DNA from: Colius striatus
Lineage: Eukaryota; Chordata; Aves; Coliiformes; Coliidae
Reading direction: 5' to 3'
Assembly: GCF_028858725.1 (NCBI RefSeq)
Contig: NC_084764.1
Span: 21,255,501-21,319,500 of the forward strand
Length of the DNA: 64,000 nt
A program made the translations under genes and the position numbers. The notes under the pieces were generated by a model that saw only the letters and a list, made by a program, of their open reading frames with translations, was not told the origin of the DNA and did no database searches. This document shows, piece by piece, positions 13,201 through 21,656 of the stretch; position 1 is the stretch's first letter, and each line of letters begins with the position of its first letter.

Positions 13201-16200
13201 CTATATAATCTGTTTCACTGGGCAGGGAATATGCAAGGTAATATCTAGTGACTAAAGTTCTGCCACAGTCCTATATAATCTGTTGCACTGAGCAGGGAAT
13301 ATGCAAAGTAATATGATGAAAAGGTATTGCCTGAACACATTCTTCCAGTGGATCATCCAGACTCTGGTTCCTTAGGACTAACTTGGTTTCTTTGGTTGAG
13401 TTTCTCCATTTTCTGATGTAATTAATTTGGGTTTAAATACTTCTGTCTCTCATTTAATAAAAAAAAAAGAAAAAGTCAAGTGTTTATGAAAAAATGTTGC
13501 AGTAGCTGGTCATGAAACAGCTGGTTTGTTGCTTTCCAGGAATGACCGCTCCTTCACCTGCCCAGCAGAAGGCTGTGGAAAAAGTTTCTATGTCTTGCAG
13601 AGGCTGAAGGTGCACATGAGAACTCACAATGGTGAAAAACCCTTTGTGTGCACAGAGCTGGGCTGTGGGAAACAGTTCACGACAGCTGGGAATCTGAAGA
13701 ACCACCTACGAATTCACACTGGTGTGTTTTAGACCTCATCTGTTTGTGTTCTGCAGAGGTGGGATCTTTACTGAGGAATAAACCACTTTCTCCTCTCTCC
13801 TGCAACTTGTGACAATATTGTGTTGTTTACCTCTGCCCATCATTAATGTTCCTTTTCTATCAATTCACATTGATCTATAGGTCAAATTAATCAACTGCTT
13901 ACCCCCTTTACTATGCCATGTAATGTCACACGGGTTTTCACCCTTCAAATACTGTATGCTGCTGCTGGACTCTGCTTAGATCAATGCTCTGAAGATTCCC
14001 TTCACTTCTTCAAGTTGTTTGATGGAGCAGGGTGGGGGCATGTTGTTTTGGGGAGAAACTAGACTGTTCCCAAGGGAACACTTAGTGAACACGGCTGCTG
14101 TAATTGCTTTTTATAAAGAAGCTATTTTGAATTGCTGAAAGGCACAAGAGCTGAGATGTTCCTCCGGTGTGGAGCCCTGGTGGACATGGTCGTAGCTCTG
14201 TTGGCATGTTACCTATGCTGCTTGGAGAATGATTGCATTTGGGAAATTTAGGAAAATGAGGAATCCAGTGGAATGTGTAGCAAAAAGCATTTTGGCATGC
14301 GAGCTGCTCTGGGTTTGTGCTAATTCACCAAGTCACAGAATGGTAGGGTTGGAAGGTACCTTTAGAGATTATTTAGACCAACCTCCCTGCCAAAGCAGAT
14401 CCACCTAGATCAGGTCACACAGGAACATGTCCAGGTGGGTTTTGAAAACCTCCAGAGAGGTTTTTGGGATGTAACCATTTGCTGGAGCCTATGTACTCTT
14501 AACTCATGCTCAGTTTTTAATGTAAAATAAAGCAAGAACCATTATTTCATAGTGCTGTACTTTATACATGGTTTGTTTATGCTGTCTCCTGTGGAGAATT
14601 TGATCCTGCCTTGTTGATATTTTTAGTTGATGTACCAGCCAAAGTCTTGACAACTGCATAAAGTTCTTTAGGTGTTTTTATCTTAGAAAGTTGTTTCAGA
14701 GAGGCACACAACAATTTAATAGCAAAGTTCCTAGTGAATATTCTGGTGGAGTAGTTTATTTGGTTGGTTGGGGTTTTTAAGGCTCAGGGTTATCACACCA
14801 CTTGGCCCACGAATGGCCCAGTGCAAGTCTCTCAGAACAGATTCCCTGATGGGCTGGAAGGGTAGCATGGCATTACAGTTGGTTAGTGTTTCAAAATAAC
14901 CTTGAGAACTGTGACAGCACAAGGCCTCTCTAGGAAAATGCAGTGGCAGATTGTGTGGGCCACCAGCAGCTGCTTATGCCTTCTGCCTCGCTTCAACATG
15001 AGCGTATGGTGTTTGGTTTGTACGTGCGCAGGGGAAAATATTGCTATTTTAAAGAATTTGCAGTCTAGCTAGAACAAGTGGTTTGGGGGCAGATGTTGGG
15101 AGGTAGTTAGAAATTATATATACCAATAATAAAATGTTTCATATGTAGTAACAGCAGTTACAAATACATGCACAATCCTTCATGATAGAGTGTTCTGCAG
15201 CCCACAGAGCAGTACCTTCTGGAGGAGTAAATAAGAACTTTCTTAACTGCAAATTGATAATGTGCAAGTAAAAGTTTGATCGGACCAAAGGTGTTATAAA
15301 ACTGCAGGTGGAAATAGATCCAAGCTTTCTTATAGATGGAACTATGTACTGTTATTTTTGTCAATGGTAGTTTTTCTTCTTTCTTTCCAAGTTTTATATA
15401 TTTATAACAAGCCAGAAGCTAGAGTCAGTGTTTTAAGAATCTGCTGCATATTTCAGCTTTGTAATACCAATCAAAACATGCTTTGTGGATCCTTTTGCTC
15501 AGATCTGTTTGATGCTATACTAGATAAGAAGCTGAGAAATTAACTATAGGGAGAGAACTTCTAAAGGCAAAATCACAGCAGAAACAACATTAAAACCAAG
15601 TTTACTCTGTTAGAACTACGCATCTATTAGCAAAATAGCTAAAATAGGTTGCTTTGTCTCCTGTGGACTTGCTGGTGCTCTGATACAGTAATTTAGTTAA
15701 GGACTTGAAATCACAGTGTTAAATATGGTATATTGAGTTCTTTAGTGGTATGTTGCAAGCAAAAGTTATCTAGTTTTATTTAAGTCTTTGTTAAGATGCT
15801 TAGAACAGATGAATTGTATTGCATTGCATTAATGTAGTCACCTCCCAATTTATCGTTATGTAGAAAAATACAGAAATAGCTGTGAAGGTTTATAAAAATA
15901 ACAAATCTCAGCCTAAGAGAACAAATTGTGCCTTGAAATACTGTTCCTCCACATGTAAATATAAATGACTGGCACATCACTCATGAGGTTTGGGCAAGTT
16001 CAGCATCATCTGAAATAAAGTGTAGAGTCTGATATGAAAGGAGATACAGTTAATGGCATTTTTGGCACTGAGGCAGAAAGGGAGCAGGATCCTGGGAGTA
16101 TGTGAAGCAGAGAGCTGGTTGTTAAAAACTGCATATAGAAAATATGTCATAGTCCAGGTACTTTTACGTTAGTCTTTTGGTATTTATATACTTGGAAGAT

Positions 16201-18364
16201 CTATTTAGAAACAGTGGGCCCTTGCTTTGCTTTCAGTGAATAATGATCTAAGAATATTTCAGAACAAATGTCAGTGTTCTCTTCAAAGCTGATGAAGAGA
16301 ATGCTTACAAGCCTTAGGAAGCATATGTGTAATTTCTGTTCAACTTTGTTGCACGTAAGGCCGAAAGGGAGAATGGGATAGAGCTCTCCAGGCTGTTCTC
16401 AGGACAGTCAGATTGTGATCCCAAAATCTAAGAACTTACTTTTCATTTGTAGGGGAAAAACCCTTTCTGTGTGAGGCACAGGGATGTGGTCGCTCCTTTG
16501 CTGAATACTCCAGCCTTCGGAAGCATTTGGTTGTCCACTCAGGTAAGAGCCTGCATCTGACGTTCTGTGACCCGTCTTTTCTGTTTCGAAATTCAAATTC
16601 ATTTTTTTGCTTTAATTTTTTTAAATTGTTCATAAATTGTCATGAAGTTGGATATCTGTTTCGTAGCTGCCATTTTCTTATTTAAAAGAGATAATCTAGC
16701 ATTTCTCTATATTAAAGCCTTTTGCATTTGAAATCTCTCATGAATGAGTTTCAGCTGTAGGTAGTGTTTTCCTTTCCATTTTCCTTTATTTAATCATACG
16801 TACTCTTAATTGAACAAAACATTAGATGGAAATGTATTTCACAATGTCTCAAAGCATCTGCCTTCTATTCTGATGAATGTCATGTTTGGGCATGGGGAGA
16901 TTTTACTGGGGTGGTAACTTTTGGGACTACCCGATTTCTCCATACTTTTTCTTTCCTGTCTCCTTGGCTTCCATGTTATTGAGCTCACGCGTAAAGACAT
17001 CGATCATAATTGTTGTTATTGTGAAAATGATAGACTGCTCTGTAAAATGGAAATCCTTTCACAGTGACAAGTCATCGTTTAGTCTCTTCTCAGTAACGTA
17101 AACCAGGTGCTGCACTTTGTTGTGTGATAGCAGGAGGTAGCTTCCTTGCCTCTGCTTTCTTGCTTTTGGTCATTTTATTCAAGATATGAGGTGTCAAGTA
17201 TCTCCATGTCACTGGGTAAGAATCCAGATAACTTGTTGCCTCTCATAAGTCAGACTTCATGTTACTCTTCAGGCTTGAGTTTGCCAGCAACTGACAACAC
17301 TGATATCTAAAGCTCTTCTGTTCTTGAAGCTTACTGCTCTCCAGGAATATTCCTCGTGTTTTTTTTTTACTGATAATTAACACCAGTGGTGACAACAGCC
17401 ATTTCAAAATAGTACTGTCGTCTTCTTGGAGGATGCAGTCTTTGTTCCCAGTGTGGTAATTGTTGGGATATTTTTCCCCCTTCTGCTTCAAGGAGTGAAG
17501 CCCCATCAGTGCCAAATTTGTGGGAAGACGTTTTCCCAGAGTGGCAGCAGAAATGTGCATATGAGAAAACACCACTCCCGGATTGGAACAGCTGGCGGCA
17601 GAGAGCGAGAACAGCCTGGTAAGGAAGGGAGGGTGCTCTGGGGGGGGAGGAGTGAAGGGAAGAGTTGGTGTATGGTCAAAGAGGAGGGAAGGTGTATGTT
17701 CTGAAAAGACAAGACCACAAGCCAGGAGGGAATAAAAGACTGTTCCTGTTGGTGGTGGAGGTGGATTATACACCCTCCTCTTTTCTGGGATAGAAGATAA
17801 AGGTGTATTTCTGCATTGTGGTCAAGGGGCAGGTAAATGTTTTGCTTTCAAAATTCACATGACTATAGTATCTTTTTTTCACACGGAATCTGTGCCCTTC
17901 ATTATCTATTCTTGTTGTAAGCAGCCTGTTTTTTTAATGCAATGTGAATTATTTAAAGAGAAATCCAAGCCTACATGAGATCCCACCATACTAAGGCTCA
18001 AAACAATAAATATAGGAGTTACTATCCATTGGAGAGCTGGATGCCCAAAGAATAGCAACGGATAATGTAGGTGTCTAAGGAAGAAGCCCGTATGGCTTGA
18101 AGGGGGGCAGGGATTGTATCTTTTGCTGTCTTATCATTACCTCATGAGAATCTTGGTTTACCCTTATTTTCCATCCTAGAGTCTCTAATGGGCAGTAGTT
18201 TGCTGGAAGAATCTACAGTGCATAGTAAGAATCTCATGTCCATGAACTCTCAGCCCAGCCTTGGTGTTGAGTCTCTGCACCTGCCAGACACTGAGTCCAT
18301 TATTGGTGTAGAGGAGGGCGAAACCAGCTGCTCTTTCTTCCGCCCTCTCATCTGTGGAGACTGA
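1203..18364 (+). CDS. ZNF410: ZNF410, five-finger C2H2 transcription factor (nine coding exons)
   Basis: Joining 1203-1235, 9936-10071, 10364-10597, 10897-11088, 12498-12657, 13540-13721, 16453-16542, 17493-17618 and 18180-18364 gives 445 residues with consistent phases and no internal stop (human about 478). The N-terminal half is acidic and serine-rich and carries phrases shared with human, such as SLLQDLQPSDSTSFILLNLT and WFLRVQELAHDSLIAATRAQ. Five C2H2 fingers follow at about residues 229-251, 259-281, 289-311, 319-341 and 349-369. The first four are C-x4-C and the fifth C-x2-C. In mammals the protein binds clustered CATCCCATAATA sites and activates CHD4, a NuRD remodeler subunit, in the nucleus. 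Oddities: the finger 4-5 linker reads SGVKP where human has SGEKP, and the C-terminal tail after residue 430 does not follow human. The 3' end converges on FAM161B. The start ATG has a weak context (T at -3 and at +4). Confidence 0.97.
1801..1824. repeat. Short tandem repeat, three copies of acagatta
   Basis: Three perfect consecutive copies of the 8-mer acagatta. Confidence 0.95.
1880..2470 (+). repeat. Diverged direct repeat, copy A
   Basis: This block aligns by eye, in the same order, with 5305-5965. Shared landmarks are 'ggctttttag', 'tggctggaatcttg', 'agcagtgtactgacc', 'cttattcctc', a TTTACCC stretch, and 'gatctttgttactct' at the right end. Divergence is high, so the event is old. The family is not recognised. 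Confidence 0.6.
5305..5965 (+). repeat. Diverged direct repeat, copy B
   Basis: Partner of 1880-2470, about 3.4 kb downstream and in the same orientation. The landmarks occur in the same order: 'gggctttttaatccag', 'tggccaggatcttg', 'agcagtgtactgacc', 'ccaccttaat', 'ggtctttgttactct'. Two same-strand copies at this spacing would suit an old element with terminal repeats, or a plain pair of repeat insertions. The sequence does not decide between them. Confidence 0.6.
6965..7300. other. GC-rich anonymous block in the ZNF410 intron
   Basis: About 330 bases are clearly richer in G and C than the AT-rich intron on both sides, starting near 'agactgcacc' and ending near 'ggcagatggaat'. Antisense open frames of 83 and 101 codons overlap in different frames and look compositional, not coding. 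It may be part of a repeat I cannot name. Confidence 0.35.
9936..10071 (+). CDS. ZNF410: ZNF410 coding exon 2
   Basis: Encodes LLVQFVQNTSIPLGQGLVES and on to SRLMLP-type residues of the human N-terminal region (here CNRLMLP). Acceptor tttcag, donor GTAAG, ending in phase 1. Confidence 0.96.
10364..10597 (+). CDS. ZNF410: ZNF410 coding exon 3
   Basis: Encodes a serine-rich stretch including VNVGPDGEETRAQ and SLLQDLQPSDSTSFILLNLT, nearly identical to human. 78 codons, phase 1 in and out. Confidence 0.97.
10897..11088 (+). CDS. ZNF410: ZNF410 coding exon 4
   Basis: Encodes AEHLVFVQDEAEDSGNDFLS and the conserved WFLRVQELAHDSLIAATRAQ segment. 64 codons, phase 1 in and out. Confidence 0.97.
11479..12047 (-). 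mobile_element. Solo LTR of an avian ERVL-like retrovirus with 5-bp target duplication
   Basis: The LTR runs 11484-12042 (559 bp) and is bounded by ATACA at 11479-11483 and again at 12043-12047. Read on the minus strand it begins TGCCCTGGTTTCAGCTGGG and ends GGGGTTAAACCACGACA, the TG...CA ends of a familiar neoavian LTR family. No internal coding region lies beside it, so it is a recombined solo LTR. It sits antisense in the ZNF410 intron between coding exons 4 and 5. The perfect target duplication suggests moderate age, and five-base duplications fit ERVL-type (class III) integration. Confidence 0.9.
12498..12657 (+). CDS. ZNF410: ZNF410 coding exon 5 (finger 1)
   Basis: Carries zinc finger 1, KCTVEGCDRTFVWPAHFKYH, with ligands C229, C234, H247 and H251. 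Human-like text ENVHL and GDGQ precedes it. Ends in phase 2 at GTGAGC. Confidence 0.97.
13175..13314. repeat. 70-bp tandem duplication
   Basis: Two adjacent copies, about 13175-13244 and 13245-13314, both starting 'ctagtgactaaagttctgcc' and ending 'gtaatat'. I count three mismatches by eye, so the duplication is fairly recent. It lies in the ZNF410 intron between fingers 1 and 2. Confidence 0.95.
13540..13721 (+). CDS. ZNF410: ZNF410 coding exon 6 (fingers 2 and 3)
   Basis: Encodes fingers 2 (C259, C264, H277, H281) and 3 (C289, C294, H307, H311), joined by the linker NGEKP, and ends in HTG of the next linker. Highly conserved with human. Confidence 0.97.
14336..14466 (-). repeat. CR1 LINE 3' fragment, reverse
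   Basis: The plus strand reads 'cacagaatggtagggttgga' and continues through 'ccacctagatcaggtcacac' and 'ggaacatgtccaggtgg', the reverse complement of a CR1 tail and ORF2 end. Moderately diverged, inside the ZNF410 intron between coding exons 6 and 7. The rest of that intron (14470-16450) shows nothing I can name. Confidence 0.9.
16453..16542 (+). CDS. ZNF410: ZNF410 coding exon 7 (finger 4)
   Basis: Encodes GEKPFLCEAQGCGRSFAEYS and the rest of finger 4 (C319, C324, H337, H341), ending in HSG. Exactly 30 codons, phase 1 in and out. Confidence 0.97.
17493..17618 (+). CDS. ZNF410: ZNF410 coding exon 8 (finger 5)
   Basis: Encodes VKPHQCQICGKTFSQSGSRN and finger 5 (C349, C352, H365, H369), then a basic/glycine run. 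The first full codon is GTG (Val), where the human linker has Glu. An acceptor three bases later would remove one linker residue, but the chosen one keeps normal linker length. Confidence 0.95.
18180..18364 (+). CDS. ZNF410: ZNF410 last coding exon and stop
   Basis: Begins with human-like MGSSLLEE, SKNLMSMNSQPSLG and SIIGVEE, then departs into GETSCSFFRPLICGD and a TGA at 18362-18364. Human continues for roughly 45 more residues with a different sequence. No good GT donor is seen where human departs, so the exon is read through to this stop. The remaining ~110 bases of GC-rich sequence would be 3'UTR. Confidence 0.8.
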
Positions 18365-18779
18365 AGTGGGCTCCACTACCCGAGGTTCACCGCCGTGCCG
18401 TGGGACGGGCGCACTGCCGGCGCGTTAGCTGTGCGCAGAGCACGGGGGGAGATGGACAATCAGCCCTGGACTGGAGTAGAAGACCTACCGGACCAAGTTT
18501 CCCTCTTGCAGAGCTTAAAAGGCGAAGTCTGCTGCTTAGGTGTCATTTAGCCCATGTCGTGGAACGCCATTTCAAAACTGTTTATGCAGTCATTCTCCTA
18601 AAGCCTAAAGTGTTGGTTTTGCTGGAGCACCTAGGAGCCCCCAGGTAAGGACAGGACCTGGTTGTGCTAGGCACCATACAAACATTCAGTATCTTCAGGA
18701 ACAGGCCTGCCTTCCATCCTTGTCCTTCAGAGACTATATTCTAATCCATCTCACTGTCAGAAGCTGACTTACTATCCAA

Positions 18780-18785
18780 AATAAA
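18780..18785 (+). terminator. ZNF410: Candidate ZNF410 poly(A) signal AATAAA
   Basis: First canonical hexamer after the stop, about 416 bases downstream. Use is inferred. Confidence 0.55.
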
Positions 18786-18789
18786 TGTA

Positions 18790-21521
18790 CTACTTGGTAT
18801 CATTTAATGATATTTGTTGTGTTCTTTTCCTGCTTTGCTCTGTCACTTTTTTTCTCCAAAATGTGTTTGCTATTCCAAGCTCTTTTCAAGAGTATAGCAC
18901 ATAGCTGTTTGGAATTTTTGTTAACATTCTTCAGAATTGGCATTATTAAGTATGCAGAGTTGTGCTGAGATGCTGTGGGTCTGTAACAGCCCCTTTGTGA
19001 AGAGAATGCTTGGAACTGACATTGCTCCCTAGCTGAGTGGTAGCACGGCCATCAGCACAGGGATTGCAATTTGGAGGCTCTTGCAGGAACTCCAGCGGAT
19101 ACCTGTGAATCGGGCTCTGATGTGGTTTGGCTACCAACCCATCGCTTGGTGGGAGATAACTCCAGTGAGATGTCTTCTTCGCTGCAGAATTTTTATAAGT
19201 TAGCTGAACAGGTTGTAATTCTTTTGACTAAAAATAACAAAATGTTTCCATAAAATGCAAAAATCCAGAGCAAAAGTAGTAATTATTTATTTCCACACAA
19301 TCTTTGAGATGCATTAAAAGATTATGTAATCTCCTTTGGGGTTACAGAAATGTAATCCTACTTTCAGAACACCATTTTAGCAAGAAAGGTGCTAGTGAGT
19401 TCCAGTTACTTAGTTCAGTGTTTTTACTTTCATCACCATCTCATTCATTTCTGCTTAGGGACCAATCCTAAGACTTGTATTTATCCGTTCATGTGTGTCA
19501 CCTTACGATTTGTTAAAGGGATATGGCAGAGTATCATATATTAATTTAAACCTTCATTCTCCTTTCTTATGGTTTTCCTTTACACTTCACATACTTGGAA
19601 ATTTCTTTTTCCAGTATCATCAAGTTATTTTATTAAAATTAGCAACCAATTTTAGCAAGCACCCCTTAAAATTTGAGTATCAACACTTCCCTCCCAACAC
19701 TCCGGATGCATGGACACAAACCCAGTGGGCTTCAGACCACAGGCTTGGAGTATGAATTGTTCTTTCCTTTCTTTCAGTATGACAGGGCATGCTGATGATA
19801 TGATTACATCGCTGCTCTTTTCCAGGGGATACAGGAGGAAGAACGGCCTTTTTGGGTCCTACACAATGAAACCTGTGTGGATAACAGCCTTCCTTGAACT
19901 CTTCTAGCAGCTGAAGCCTCTTCTCCAGGCAGTGGCTGTTGGAGTCCATAAGAGGACTCCCACATTCAGCTCTGCATCCATCTCTGGAAGCATAACACAG
20001 CAGCCTGAAACCCCAGGGCCAGGGAGTCTTTGATCTAGTACTTTGTTTAAAAATGCCATTCTCCAAGTTTTATATCCTTATCTAATGGAGTTGCTCTTAC
20101 AGGTAGAGAATTCTGATTTGCTGATGAGGTTTTGTTGTTCCAATGTAAGGAGAAATGGATCGGGGTGACAAAGAGACACTGCGTCCATTTAAAAAGTGGG
20201 GGAAAGATGATCAGTAAAGAAATTGGATGATGCAGAAACATGATAGCCATTTAAAGATCTTTTAATCTCAAAGTGCTTTGATACCATAATTCTCAGAAAA
20301 CATTCCAGGGAGGAAGGGTTTGTATTTTTGAGATGATTATTATTGTCAGGTAAAAGAAGACCACTGCTGTGTGAACTTAGGACATTCAACATGCGCCAGA
20401 CCTGAGTGCAGTGTGCTGACAGGCAATACAAGCAATCTTTCTTCCACCAAAGTCCATCTTTGCCATCACAGCAATAGTAGAATTAGGACAAGAGCAATCC
20501 AAAGTGATGCATTGTTTAATTACAACCTTCATTTTTTGTTTGTTTTTCAGGCCAAATTGATGCTCTAAATTGGCAGGATGTTAAAACAGTTTCAAATAGG
20601 GAAATGTGAGAGAGAACATTTTAACATAGACTATTGCTTCTCCCCAGTGGGAAAAAGGAGCAAAGCTGGTAATGAGGGAGAGTTAATGCCAGAGGAGGAC
20701 TTCCCTCTGTCTTCTCCCAAGACAGCAGAATTTTACCTATGTATTTTTTTAGAAATACTTTGTTTAAAAGCTTTCTACCACATACATGTGTAAACCAAGG
20801 TTTAGCATGCTGAAAGGCGTTCTCGCCTTTCTCTGTGCTTCTGTGGCATAAATGCAAGGAAGTGACACTAGAGCATACACCTCTTCAATTTTTTTGTACC
20901 TACTTTTATCCAAATATAATGCTTCAAGCTTTTTAACTTGTTTTGTTGCCTGTTAAAGAAGTGGAAATGGCTCATAGAAGGAGCATTTGTGAGGACTGCT
21001 GGATGCTGCAGGGTTTGCTGGGCTGGACAAGACATGCTGTAAACTACAGGTGGTCTTTTTTCCTTTACTGAGTTCTCACATCTCAGCCCAGAACAATTCT
21101 TAGGTGTCAGTCTAACCTATAAAGTTCCTCAGGATTAACCTGGAGAATCTGGAATTAAAAGAATCACGAGATAACGGATGGATTCTTCTAGATCGTTGCC
21201 ATTTCCTTTCCGCTCTGTTCCACTTGAGGTTCTCCTTCCTGTACAGTACCATCGTCTTTTCCACATTGAGGCTTGGGTGCTCTGCAGAAACAGGGATTGT
21301 CTAATACCAGAAAAGGTTTGCACTGCTTACTTGCTGCTTTGCCCCATGCATAAGAAATAAAATGCAGTCATAGGAGTTCAGATAGAGATGCCATGATGCT
21401 TACTAAGCGGACTGAAGTTGATATAATTTTGCATACACTACAGGATACAAACTGGAATGCTATCACAAACAAGGAAAGTATTTTTAGTCAAAGGCAAAAT
21501 AGCTGTATTGCATTGGTTTTA
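18790..21521. other. Convergent intergenic region, ZNF410 / FAM161B 3' ends
   Basis: No exon or known repeat is recognised. The longest open frames (up to 128 codons) show no family similarity. Minus-strand AATAAA hexamers at 19634-19629 and 19291-19286 could serve a longer FAM161B 3'UTR. Confidence 0.6.
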
Positions 21522-21523
21522 TT
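21518..21523 (-). terminator. FAM161B: AATAAA overlapping the FAM161B stop codon
   Basis: On the minus strand the last codon is followed by TAATAAAA: two in-frame stops with an AATAAA hexamer inside them. If used, the 3'UTR would be only tens of bases. Confidence 0.35.
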
Positions 21524-21656
21524 ACCTGTGAACATCAGGTTCTTCTTCCAGCAAGTCAGTGGCATCTTCCCCTTTTTTCCTTACAAACTCTTCCCTCAGC
21601 CCAGCCTGCTGGAGGGTGCATCTGTAGCGACGCTCTGCTTCCTGACGAGCACCGTG
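21522..21656 (-). CDS. FAM161B: FAM161B last coding exon
   Basis: Acceptor 'ttcatag', then [20 protein letters not shown] and FVRKKGE, which parallels the human KEAEQWYLDTLKQAGLEEDF region. Ends DVHR before two TAA codons. The sequence CAG|GTAATA here could also be read as a donor into an unseen further exon. Residues 482-525. Confidence 0.85.
   Translation of the reverse strand, partial: HGARQEAERRYRCTLQQAGLREEFVRKKGEDATDLLEEEPDVHR

Noticed and set aside
17243-17773. 176-codon antisense frame over ZNF410 exon 8
   Set aside because: A shadow of the zinc-finger exon and surrounding intron, proline-rich by composition.
18400-18648. 82-codon open frame after the ZNF410 stop
   Set aside because: In the GC-rich 3'UTR, no similarity to the human ZNF410 tail or any family I know.
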